A stretch of DNA of 15,621 nucleotides. Source: CAZTAR01 sp043813895 (GTDB taxonomy: Bacteria; Planctomycetota; Phycisphaerae; UBA1845; UTPLA1). The notes under the pieces are model-generated. The model searched no databases. It worked only from the letters and a program-made list of their open reading frames with translations, and had not been told where the DNA came from. Positions 5,787 to 13,330 of the stretch are shown piece by piece (the first letter of the stretch is position 1; every line of letters starts with the position of its first letter). Location of the stretch: the NCBI GenBank assembly GCA_043813895.1, contig JBDRKQ010000035.1, positions 1 through 15,621 on the forward strand. Reading direction: 5' to 3'. The position numbers were made by a program, and so were the translations under genes.

Positions 5787-6389
5787 CAGTGCTGCCGGAC
5801 CGATTACTTTGTACACGATTTCGCGTGTTTGGGGAATACCGCGCCTTGTGAACGGGCAGGGCGAAAGCCCGCCCGCCTCGAACGATGCGTGGCAGGACCG
5901 AGAACACAGACTGGCTAAGACGGCACCTCCCGGGCCCCCATCATGCCACCCGATCGGGCGGCCGCCGCAGGCTGTTTAGAGCGTTTTAGGGTTGAGGATG
6001 CGTACTCCATTGCCGCTTCGGTGTGGCGTCGGCCCCCCGTGGCCGACGGGGATGACAGGTTTGCTGACCTTCTCCAGGGTGAAACGCTGACCGCTTGCTA
6101 ACGCGCGCGGCTCTGATCACCGCCGGCGGTGCAGGCAATCTCAACCTTAAAATGCTGTAGCAAGTCGCGATGTTTGGCAAGTCGCTTATGACTGGCCGCA
6201 TCGAGGGCAGGAGGCGCGACACAACCCGCGCAGCGGAAGCCGGCTTGCCTACCCAGCCTGGCTCGAGCAACTGACGAATTCCAGCAGTGTAAGCATCCCT
6301 ACCGTAAGCGGGCCGCCATCGACGATGGTGCCGTAGAACAGCGCAACCGCCTGATCGAGACGCTTGCGGTCAAATGAAGAACGTCCCGG
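5787..6389. other. Gene-poor 600-bp region between the tRNA and the kinase operon end
   Basis: No convincing gene is seen. It holds a GC-rich hairpin with a GAAA tetraloop (5854-5874: GGGC-A-GGGC / GCCC-GCCC), the palindrome CCCGATCGGG (5949-5958) and a hairpin GTCGGCC / GGCCGAC (6028-6034 with 6041-6047). Directly after the kinase stop, the same minus-strand frame stays open for 46 codons to a TAG at 6249 and reads like protein, possibly a gene remnant. Confidence 0.4.
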
Positions 6390-8546
6390 TCAGTGCCTGC
6401 GCTTGGACGCGTTGTCGGGTTTCGCTTGCGCGTCGGATGCTGAGGAGCGCGCTTTCCACTGGGCGGCTTTCCCGTCCTTGCCCCAGGCTGTGTACAGCTT
6501 CGCAAGCTGGGCTGCGACTTCCTGCGTATGGACGTGCTCCGCACCAAACGCCGATTCGCAACGACGATGACTTGATAGTAGGCGTTCTTCCGCCTCACCA
6601 AACCGGCCCATCGCCATCAACGCGCTGGCGAACCGCTTCTCCGCCAGGGCAAGCTTCCAGTGCGTGGCCGGCAGCTCCTTCTCAAAAACGGCGAGGGACT
6701 CCAGGAACAGCGCCTCGCTTTCGGTGATCTTGCCCATTTCAAACAGAGCCGTTCCCAGCTCGTACATGACGGAAGCAGTCTTGAGATCGTCCCGCCCCAA
6801 CTGCCGTACGCGCGTCTCCAGTGCTTGGCGAAAAAGCGGCGCCGCCGCGTCGAACTTGCCCTGCGCCTTCAACGTCAGCGCCAGGTTGTTCACGGCCGTC
6901 GCAGTTCGCTCGTGATCATCGCCAAATGCGTTGCGGCTCGAATCGAGCAGGCCTCGACACAGCAGCTCGGCCTCTTCGAATTGCTCGTCGCTGTAAAGGA
7001 GCATCGCCAGTTCGTTTGCGGCGTCCACCGTTTCTCGGTTTACCGGACCAAGGCTCGTCCGTTTGAATGCAACCACATCCTTCAAGAGTTGCGCGGCCTC
7101 ACCCAGGCGACCGAGTTTACGGTAGGCTCCAACGAGCCCCTCGAAGAGTGCCATCTTCAATTCCGGGCGGCCCGCCAGCCGGGTCTCTCCGACCTGCGCC
7201 GCGCGGTGTAGGAAGTGAGCGGTGATCCCTTCCGAATCCTGAGGAAGAGGACCATCATCCCCGGCAACGACATCGATCAACAACGCGGCAAAGTCACTCG
7301 ACGGATCCGGCCGTGCTTCAAGCTGCTTGATCTTGGCCGCAAGCGTATCGCGCGCATCCGCCACAGCGCCCAGCTCTCGCCGCAAACCCGTCACCTCAGA
7401 CTCTAGATCTGTGCGTGCGGCCTGCGCCGCGCTTAACGCCTCACGCGACCGGCCCGTCCCGGCCTGGGCTTCCCCAACAGCGGCTTGCAGGCGCGAAAGC
7501 TCAATGGTGAGATTCGCAGCCTGCTCATTGCGGAGGTTCTCGGCGTCGCGCATGGCGAGGCCGTGCTTCGCCATCCCCAGCGCGAACAACAACGCCACCG
7601 CCAACACCGCGGTACCAATAAAGATCCGCCTCCTACTGAGCAACTTGGTGAAGCCGTACAGATTCCCGCCGGAGTAGGCCTGCACGGGGCGGACGTGAAG
7701 GTAGTTGTCGATATCTTCGGCCATCGTCAGGGCGCTCGCGTACCGGTCGTCCGGATCTGGCGCCATGGCTTTCCGCACGATGGCCCCCAGCTCTCCCCGT
7801 ATCGCGAAACCGACCTCGCCGCCATCCGCCGACTTGTCGGGGAGATCGCCAGACAGGAGTTCGACCAGGATCACGCCAAGGGCGTAGATATCCGTGCGAA
7901 TATCAACTTTCCCGGCCTCGCTACGCTCCTGCTCGGGGCTCCTGTATGACCATAAGTGGCTGAGTCCCTGAGACTTCGCTACGTCCGCCGGAAAACGGCT
8001 GTCGAACTCGGTGAGCGTCGCAACGCCGAAGTCGGTGATCTTCGGATGTGATTTCCCATCCACTAGAATCTTCGAAGGACGCAGGTCGCGATGAACAAAG
8101 CAGTGCTCGTGTAAACCGTGAATGGCCTTGCAAACTCCGATAAAGAGTCCGAGGCGATTTCGCTGTGAAAGTCCCAGTCCGTTGGCGTGCTCCAGCAGAG
8201 GAACACCCCGCATGGCTTCAGACACGAAGATCCAGTGGCCGTCAGGAGTGGCGTGAACCTTCAATAACGGCGCTAGCCCCGGATGTCGGATCGACATCAG
8301 CCGCTCTGCACGATCCGTCGAATGTACAAGGCTGTTGGCGAGCCCAAAGACCTCACGATAGCCGACCCGAACGATGACGGCCTTCCGTGATCCCCGCTCC
8401 TCTGCCTTGTACACAACACAAGACGGGTCTTCGTGGATTTGGCGCACGATCCGGTAGTTGCTGAGGGCTTCCTCGATCGACGGTGAAGGCGGAGCAACCG
8501 CGCCCTGCCTCTCTGTGTCGGGAGGTGTTGTTGCTTGCGTTGTCAT
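6390..8546 (-). CDS. Membrane-anchored Ser/Thr kinase-like (probable pseudokinase) protein with TPR repeats (718 aa)
   Basis: Residues about 31-285 have the protein kinase fold: HRDLRPSKI (152-160), TDFG (171-174), a SPE triplet (203-205) and a DIRTDIYALGVILVELLSG segment around 215-233. Key residues are altered. The Gly-rich loop is replaced by IHEDPSCVVY, the VAIK lysine position is Arg60, the HRD+2 Lys is Arg156, and the Mg-binding Asn is Lys159. Catalysis is therefore doubtful although Asp154 and Asp172 remain. One membrane helix follows at about 308-325 after an Arg triplet, then a coiled-coil-like stretch (about 335-412). Tetratricopeptide repeats fill about 440-695, with typical A-x-x-L-x-x-x-G-(R/K)-x-x-E-A patterns. 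Kinase domain inside and TPRs outside is the expected topology for this type. It is last in a minus-strand operon with PilZ and secretin genes, 51 bp after the secretin stop, suggesting a role in signalling to or scaffolding that machine. The Shine-Dalgarno (AAGAGA) is weak. Confidence 0.88.
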   Translation of the reverse strand: MTTQATTPPDTERQGAVAPPSPSIEEALSNYRIVRQIHEDPSCVVYKAEERGSRKAVIVRVGYREVFGLANSLVHSTDRAERLMSIRHPGLAPLLKVHATPDGHWIFVSEAMRGVPLLEHANGLGLSQRNRLGLFIGVCKAIHGLHEHCFVHRDLRPSKILVDGKSHPKITDFGVATLTEFDSRFPADVAKSQGLSHLWSYRSPEQERSEAGKVDIRTDIYALGVILVELLSGDLPDKSADGGEVGFAIRGELGAIVRKAMAPDPDDRYASALTMAEDIDNYLHVRPVQAYSGGNLYGFTKLLSRRRIFIGTAVLAVALLFALGMAKHGLAMRDAENLRNEQAANLTIELSRLQAAVGEAQAGTGRSREALSAAQAARTDLESEVTGLRRELGAVADARDTLAAKIKQLEARPDPSSDFAALLIDVVAGDDGPLPQDSEGITAHFLHRAAQVGETRLAGRPELKMALFEGLVGAYRKLGRLGEAAQLLKDVVAFKRTSLGPVNRETVDAANELAMLLYSDEQFEEAELLCRGLLDSSRNAFGDDHERTATAVNNLALTLKAQGKFDAAAPLFRQALETRVRQLGRDDLKTASVMYELGTALFEMGKITESEALFLESLAVFEKELPATHWKLALAEKRFASALMAMGRFGEAEERLLSSHRRCESAFGAEHVHTQEVAAQLAKLYTAWGKDGKAAQWKARSSASDAQAKPDNASKRRH

Positions 8547-8597
8547 TCTCTTAGTCCATCAGGGCTCGCGCTTGCACCGCGTCCCAGCCAGGGTTGG

Positions 8598-10793
8598 TCA
8601 CTCGCCGTCATCGCCGATCTCGAAGCCCCAGGAACCGTGCAGGTCACGCTCGCCGACGGTCAACTGTCCCAACTCCATCTCATGGCTGGGCTCCGGCGCG
8701 GGACCGCTGAGACTACCGGCCTCTTCATCATGGATTTCATAAACCTCGAACGCCGGAGCCGGCGCTGGTTCGCAGGGCGACCCTTCAAGCTGCCCCAAGC
8801 TGAATAACTCGAAATCCGTCGGGTGCGTCATCCGCGCCCCCGGCGGGTCCAACACCTGCTGGGGATCGAGCGGTTCCACGAGTTGAGGCGTCACGAGGAC
8901 GATCATCTCTGTCTCGGAGTTCTGATAACTGGTGGAGCTGAACAGCGCCCCCAAGACCGGCAGATCCCCAAGTCCCGGTATCTTCGACACGGTCGCGCGG
9001 ACGTTATCGCGAAGCAATCCCGCCATCACGAACGTCTGGCCGTTACCGCATTCGATCGTCGACTCCACGCGCCGCGTGGTAAAAGTGAACAAAGGCAAGC
9101 CGCCGGCCAACTGATCGCTGGGTAAGGCATCACTGAGTTCGGACATGACGTGCAGCCGGATGACCTGCCCACCGAGAACCGTGGGGGTAAAGGCGAGACG
9201 CACGCCGAATTCCTTGTACTTGATGGTGATCGCGCCGGCGGTTGCTCCGCCCTGTGTAACGGGAATCGGCACCTCGCCGCCTGCCAGAAAGGTAGCGGTC
9301 TGTCCGCTGAAGGCCACCAAATTGGGTTCGGCCAAAGTCCTGGCCAAACCGTTCTGCCGCAGAGCGTTTAGAAATACTTGCATCTCGGCCCTGGGAAAGC
9401 CGAACGTCACGTTTGTGCCTACGCCGTTCCCTGTAGCGCCGACGGAATAAAGCTGCTGGCCTGCAAGCACGTTCGGCAGCCCTGAGCTACCAAACACGGT
9501 GGGATTGAGTTGGCCCACATTGTTTGCAAAAAAGAAGTCCCGCGACCAATCAGAAGCCCCGGCCGCCCAGTTGACGCCTAGTTCCCTCAACGCCTCCTTG
9601 TTCACTTCAGCAATCACGACGCGTAGCATGGTCTGTTGCACGCCGGCCACGCGAAGATGAGCAATGAGAGCATTGCCGGCTGCGGCGGAAGCGACCTCTT
9701 CAATCAATGCCGAAGTCTCCGCGTCGGGAACTCGTCCGGTCAACACGACCGACCCGTTCAGGCTCCGCAATTGCACGTCCGCCGCCGGCGCGACGGATGC
9801 AATCAGGTCTCTCAGGAGTTCGAGGTTTGGTTCCACATTGACAAGGAAGGACTCCGCTTCTCCGCCAGAATCTACCGTCAACTGGGTCGTGCCCGTTGTC
9901 TCGCCCGCGATGACGAGTTGCGTCGGCGAGAGGACGCGAACCCGCGCCAGGTCCGGATCTTGAATCGCCACGCGCTCGATCGGCTCGTCGAAGGTCAGCT
10001 TCTGCGTGCGTTTCACCGCAACTGTGATCAGTTGCGTTCCCGCTGATCCCGCCAGCCTGACCCTCGGAAGTGACGCAGGACGAACCCGCTCTGAGACCGG
10101 CCCGGCCGAGACCTCTTCATCGCCGGGCGACTCGACTCGCAGAGGAGGGGGATCCTGTTTGCGAATCGGCTCACTCCGTGATGACAGATTGGAAATCGCG
10201 AAGTCTGTGTAATCGTCTTCACCGTCATCGTTTGGATTCGCCTTCGCGAGTACGACAGGCTGACCAACATGCTCGAGCAAACCGGGATCCGTGCCTGAGT
10301 CCGTTCCGCTAATAAGTGAACAGTCTCGGGATCCGTCTACCACCACCGGAAGGAGCGGGGCACCCGAACTGATCGTCTCTTTCACTGACCCGCTTCGGCT
10401 TTGCGGCTGTTCTGTGTCGGCTGTCCGAGATCCTGAGGATGACAGTTCTTCGACACATGGATCGCTGTTTGCGCGGATTGGGTTGCAGCCACTATCAACC
10501 GCATCAACCGTTATCAAGGGAAGGAGCCCGAATTGGATTGTATCATCACTAGACAATCCGGTAGGCTGACGACCGTCGACACACTCAATCACAGCAGAAC
10601 TCTGCCTCACCGGTTGAGACACGCTTGAATCCTCATCCCCGGCTGGCTGTGATGTCGCAGCCGGAGTCACGGGACTTTGCGTGACGACCTGAGGTTGAGC
10701 GTATGCGAATCCGATGCGTTCGAGATACCCCACCAGCGGACCCTGGAAACAAGGGCCCCAGGCGGTGTACGCGATTATGATGAAAAGATTCAC
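8598..10793 (-). CDS. Secretin of Tad/type II-like system (CpaC/RcpA-like, 731 aa)
   Basis: This is the outer-membrane channel of a pilus or secretion system. Residues about 250-320 match the pilus secretin N-domain (KRTQKLTFDEPIERVAIQDP ... LVIAGETTGTTQLTV). About 322-385 is a BON-like domain (L-x-x-L-I ... G-x-V-x-L-T-G-x-V). About 385-640 is the secretin core, with VRLAFTPTVLGGQVIRLHV, the Gln-rich-type box NGQTFVMAGLL, the signature KIPGLGDLPVLGALF (604-618) and the final strand ETEMIVLVTPQLVEPL. The start is GTG at 10793; in-frame sequence upstream contains no ATG, GTG or TTG before a stop. Residues 1-32 act as a signal peptide (probable cleavage after AYA), though the n-region lacks a positive charge and no clear ribosome-binding site is seen. 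About 200 disordered, Ser/Asp/Pro-rich residues precede the N-domain. It follows the PilZ gene by 57 bp and was probably co-transcribed with it. Confidence 0.92.
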   Translation of the reverse strand: MNLFIIIAYTAWGPCFQGPLVGYLERIGFAYAQPQVVTQSPVTPAATSQPAGDEDSSVSQPVRQSSAVIECVDGRQPTGLSSDDTIQFGLLPLITVDAVDSGCNPIRANSDPCVEELSSSGSRTADTEQPQSRSGSVKETISSGAPLLPVVVDGSRDCSLISGTDSGTDPGLLEHVGQPVVLAKANPNDDGEDDYTDFAISNLSSRSEPIRKQDPPPLRVESPGDEEVSAGPVSERVRPASLPRVRLAGSAGTQLITVAVKRTQKLTFDEPIERVAIQDPDLARVRVLSPTQLVIAGETTGTTQLTVDSGGEAESFLVNVEPNLELLRDLIASVAPAADVQLRSLNGSVVLTGRVPDAETSALIEEVASAAAGNALIAHLRVAGVQQTMLRVVIAEVNKEALRELGVNWAAGASDWSRDFFFANNVGQLNPTVFGSSGLPNVLAGQQLYSVGATGNGVGTNVTFGFPRAEMQVFLNALRQNGLARTLAEPNLVAFSGQTATFLAGGEVPIPVTQGGATAGAITIKYKEFGVRLAFTPTVLGGQVIRLHVMSELSDALPSDQLAGGLPLFTFTTRRVESTIECGNGQTFVMAGLLRDNVRATVSKIPGLGDLPVLGALFSSTSYQNSETEMIVLVTPQLVEPLDPQQVLDPPGARMTHPTDFELFSLGQLEGSPCEPAPAPAFEVYEIHDEEAGSLSGPAPEPSHEMELGQLTVGERDLHGSWGFEIGDDGE

Positions 10794-10850
10794 TGTTAAA
10801 CACCAGCCCTTCAGACGAACGACCCGCTAATCTGTCCACCGACGCGCTGT

Positions 10851-11216
10851 CTAATCCACAAACGACAATTCGATTCCGGTCTTGTATCCACCAAGAGATT
10901 GCGTGCTGTGGACCGTCCGTCCCCGCAACGCAAAAATCGTGCCTTCCGGCGCTATTTCAACGCGGACATCCGCTCGCACGGGAATCTCATGTTGCGTGAC
11001 CCCCATAATGCCCTCCGCGCTCACGTCGAGGACCGCGATGTCGGCGTGGCTCGCGCGGTCACCCACAGTGAAGAGGATCCTGCCGTCCATCGAAAACGGA
11101 TAGCGTTTTCCCAGTCGCCTGGCGTCGCGAGCTTCCAACAACGCAACCGCCCGTTTGAGAAACCGACGCCAGTAATCCTTCGACGCGAACTTGATCTCCA
11201 AATCGATCTTGGACAT
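10851..11216 (-). CDS. PilZ domain protein, candidate c-di-GMP receptor (121 aa)
   Basis: The two PilZ signatures are present: RRLGKR, containing the RxxxR motif around residues 34-38, and DVSAEG (D-x-S-x-x-G) after a beta-strand run. The remaining sequence alternates beta strands (RILFTV, DVRVEI, FALRGRTVHS, TGIELSFVD) as in the PilZ barrel. The ATG at 11216 was chosen because AGGAG (complement of 11228-11232) lies upstream with an 11-base spacer; a longer in-frame start at 11267 lacks this. The short N-terminus (IDLEIKFASKDYWRRFLKRAVALLE) forms one charged helix. It is the first gene of the minus-strand operon with the secretin and the kinase-like protein and is divergent from cpaE. It may couple second-messenger level to pilus assembly. 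Confidence 0.85.
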   Translation of the reverse strand: MSKIDLEIKFASKDYWRRFLKRAVALLEARDARRLGKRYPFSMDGRILFTVGDRASHADIAVLDVSAEGIMGVTQHEIPVRADVRVEIAPEGTIFALRGRTVHSTQSLGGYKTGIELSFVD

Positions 11217-11455
11217 GCGAATGCGATCTCCTCTCGCTCTATGGGCTGAATATCGGAAGGGCGGCACGGCCCCATAAGCTAAGATCGCGCGTCCACGCGA
11301 GAATGTGCCGATCCACGATTATCGGGCGAGGCGCCGGCGAGAAAACGCAAGTTCCACACTGAGAACCCCGATTGCCTTTCAGGAGTCTTGAGGCGCTCTC
11401 GCCTCCAACCGACGATTCAATCCGCCCGACTGTCAGGACGGAGAGGAAAAAGCCA
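11217..11455. promoter_or_regulatory. Divergent promoter region between the PilZ operon and cpaE
   Basis: This is 239 bp between two divergent starts. Promoters for both operons must lie here or nearby, but no confident -35/-10 pair or sigma-54 site is recognised. A small inverted repeat TCGCG / CGCGA (11285-11289 with 11296-11300) near the middle could be a shared operator. Confidence 0.4.
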
Positions 11456-12565
11456 ATGAAAAGCAGCAAAATTTGCTTTCACAACATTGACCAGCCGGCC
11501 GGCAGCAATTTGCCGGAATACCGCGTCGTGGGTACGACGACGAATCGGGACGAGCTGCGCACACTTGTGGGCATCGAAGACATCTCGGCCCTCATCATCG
11601 ACCTGGACGTCGGCGATGCGCTCGACATTGTCGTCCATGCGCTGGAGATCAGGCCGCAAATGGCCGTCATCGGGGTTACCGGCAGCGATGACGTGCATAG
11701 AGTGATCATGGCGCAGCGTGCAGGATGTTCCCAACTCACGAGAAAACCCCTCAGCGAGAATGACCTCGCCGCCGCGCTGAGACGAGCACTCAATCAGACG
11801 AATACACGGTTGCAGGAAGGCTTGACGGTTGCCGTCATGGGCAGCGCCGGCGGTGTCGGGGCGACAACCTTTGCCGGTTATCTCGCCATGGCGATGGCGG
11901 TGCACTCGCCACACGGCGCAGCAGCCATCGATCTCGACCTCGAGTTTGGCACGCTGAGCCACTTGTGGGACTTCAAGCCAAAGCACACCATCGCGGACCT
12001 CGCCGCCGCACAAACCATCGACAAACTCCTGGTCGAGGACATGATCGTCGAGCTGCCCTGCGGAGTCGGCGTGCTTGCCAGGCCTCCGAAAATCTCGCAG
12101 GCAGACTCCGTGAACGAAGGTCACGTCGCACTCACAATCGGCGCGGCCAGAGCACTGCATCCGTATGTCGTGATCGACCTGCCGCGCAAGCTCGACGCGA
12201 TCACCGGCTGCACCATCGAGTCCTGCGACAGATTAATCGTCGTCGCCAACTTGACTTTCGCGGGCGTCCACAATGCCGTGCGGCTTTCCGACGCCCTCGC
12301 CGACTACGGGCTCTCGCGAGACAAGCTCGAGTTCGTCATCAACCGATACCACAAAGGGTGTCACAGTGTGACAACCGACACACTGGAAAAGCGCGTCAGC
12401 AAAAAGCTGCTCGGATTGCTGCCCAACAACTACAAGGCGCTCTCCGCCGCGATGGACATCGGCCAACCCGTGCCTCCACGAAACCCGGTCCGAAAGGCAA
12501 TCCAGGAAATCGCGGACGGGCTCTGCTCGCAAGTCGCGACAGATTCCCAGCCCCAACACGTCTAG
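11456..12565 (+). CDS. cpaE: CpaE/TadZ-like pilus localisation protein (369 aa)
   Basis: The N-terminal part (about 5-112) is an atypical receiver domain. ALIIDLD ends the third strand with Asp49 at the phospho-acceptor place, and K97-P98 sits at the conserved lysine. Residues about 122-355 are a MinD/ParA-type domain: GSAGGVGATT (129-138), an AAIDLDLEFGTL box (155-167), and the Walker B strand VVIDLPR (238-244). The Walker A motif lacks both lysines (Ala131 and Ala136), consistent with the degenerate motifs known for CpaE/TadZ. In Tad systems this protein places the secretion ATPase at the pole or assembly site. The ATG at 11456 follows GGAGAGG by about ten bases; an in-frame ATG at 11372 would add 28 basic residues without a site. 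It is divergent from the PilZ-secretin operon. Confidence 0.85.
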   Translation: MKSSKICFHNIDQPAGSNLPEYRVVGTTTNRDELRTLVGIEDISALIIDLDVGDALDIVVHALEIRPQMAVIGVTGSDDVHRVIMAQRAGCSQLTRKPLSENDLAAALRRALNQTNTRLQEGLTVAVMGSAGGVGATTFAGYLAMAMAVHSPHGAAAIDLDLEFGTLSHLWDFKPKHTIADLAAAQTIDKLLVEDMIVELPCGVGVLARPPKISQADSVNEGHVALTIGAARALHPYVVIDLPRKLDAITGCTIESCDRLIVVANLTFAGVHNAVRLSDALADYGLSRDKLEFVINRYHKGCHSVTTDTLEKRVSKKLLGLLPNNYKALSAAMDIGQPVPPRNPVRKAIQEIADGLCSQVATDSQPQHV

Positions 12566-12586
12566 CAGCCAGTGACAATACTGTGA

Positions 12587-12606
12587 CACCGGCGATAAAG
12601 CCGGTG
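12587..12606. terminator. Possible bidirectional terminator hairpin after cpaE
   Basis: CACCGGC (12587-12593) and GCCGGTG (12600-12606) form a perfect 7-bp stem with loop GATAAA between two convergent genes. Only a short T run (GCTTTC) follows, so termination strength is uncertain. The rest of 12607-12719 shows nothing clear. Confidence 0.4.
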
Positions 12607-12719
12607 GCTTTCGGGATTGAAAACGCGCGCCATGATCCGCTGTTCGCCGTTTCGCCGCGGGTTGTTGGACAGTCCGGAGATGTCCGCACCGAGCCCAGGC
12701 TAATCAGCGGCATTGGATC

Positions 12720-12956
12720 TCAGTGGCTGGTCTCTGCGTCGGATACTGGAGGCGCCTGAGCCTCGTCTGGCGGTCTTCCTTGCTGGGCTCGGTCGCCACA
12801 GCTGTCTTCTCGGTCAAACATCAAGGCGGTATCACACAGATCCTCGATCAGCTTCACCAAGTCGTGCTTGGCCAACTCGGAAGGCGGGATTCCAAGAACC
12901 TTCTCGATCTTGGCGACAACGTGTTCGGGTAATTCAAGCCAGGGTTCTTGGGTCAT
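12720..12956 (-). CDS. Small conserved-looking protein of unknown function (78 aa)
   Basis: The ATG at 12956 was chosen because GGAG (complement of 12963-12966) lies six bases upstream. A longer frame to 13157 has unlikely sequence. The protein begins MTQEPWLELPEHVVAKIEKV, then LGIPPSELAKHDLVKLIEDLCDTALMFDRED. This gives a compact, acidic, mostly helical fold for the first 55 residues and a disordered Gln/Pro/Ala-rich tail. No membrane segment, signal peptide or catalytic motif is visible and no family is recognised. It converges with cpaE. Reading-frame composition favours this frame over the plus-strand frames covering the same bases. Confidence 0.6.
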   Translation of the reverse strand: MTQEPWLELPEHVVAKIEKVLGIPPSELAKHDLVKLIEDLCDTALMFDREDSCGDRAQQGRPPDEAQAPPVSDAETSH

Positions 12957-13174
12957 CCTTTGCTCCAAAACGGCCGGCAGAGACAACTGCAAGCAGGATA
13001 CTTCTTCAGAATCATCGAGGCCGATTATAGGTGCGCCGGGGCTGCTGTCAAAACCGGTATTCGGGGTTTTCCGAGCCAGATGGGCTGTTCTTGGGTATCT
13101 GAAGAAAGAAGTCCAAAAAAGGCGCTTTCCGGCGCCGGCGACCATTGGGGAGCTCATACCTGCCCGCGGCTCAT

Positions 13175-13330
13175 CTAAGGCTGGTTCTGGCGACCCAGCG
13201 AAGCCGCCGCGCGGGCTGCTTGCCGAGAAGAGGTGTTTCCTTTTTCATTGGCGCTCTGCGCGAATTCCCGTGCGGTCAGCAGGACGACGAATGCGGCAGA
13301 GGTAACTGCAATGAAGATGCGATCTGCCAT
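13175..13330 (-). CDS. Possible small single-pass membrane protein (51 aa)
   Basis: The frame starts at ATG 13330 with CAGGAG eight bases upstream, a better ribosome-binding site than most in this window. The product begins MADRIFIAVTSAAFVVLLTA and continues REFAQSANEKGN. That gives one membrane helix (about residues 5-20) with a hydrophilic Ala/Ser/Gln-rich tail. Its first 20 bases overlap, on the opposite strand, the start of the 268-residue membrane protein gene at 13311. Divergent genes with overlapping 5' ends are uncommon, so one of the two starts may be wrong. The evidence is the ribosome site and plausible composition only; no family is recognised. Confidence 0.4.
   Translation of the reverse strand: MADRIFIAVTSAAFVVLLTAREFAQSANEKGNTSSRQAARAAASLGRQNQP

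Noticed and set aside
6192..6377. Plus-strand open frame ending HPYRKRAAIDDGAVEQRNRL and IETLAVK
   Set aside because: It has no ATG or GTG start and no ribosome site, and it is antisense to an equally open minus frame; there is no family match.
11417..12160. 247-codon minus-strand open frame opposite cpaE
   Set aside because: cpaE has clear domain motifs in the plus frame; this is its shadow.
11965..12759. 264-codon plus-strand frame overlapping the cpaE 3' half
   Set aside because: Arg/Gln/Ala-rich low-complexity translation caused by the +1 frame of a GC-rich gene.
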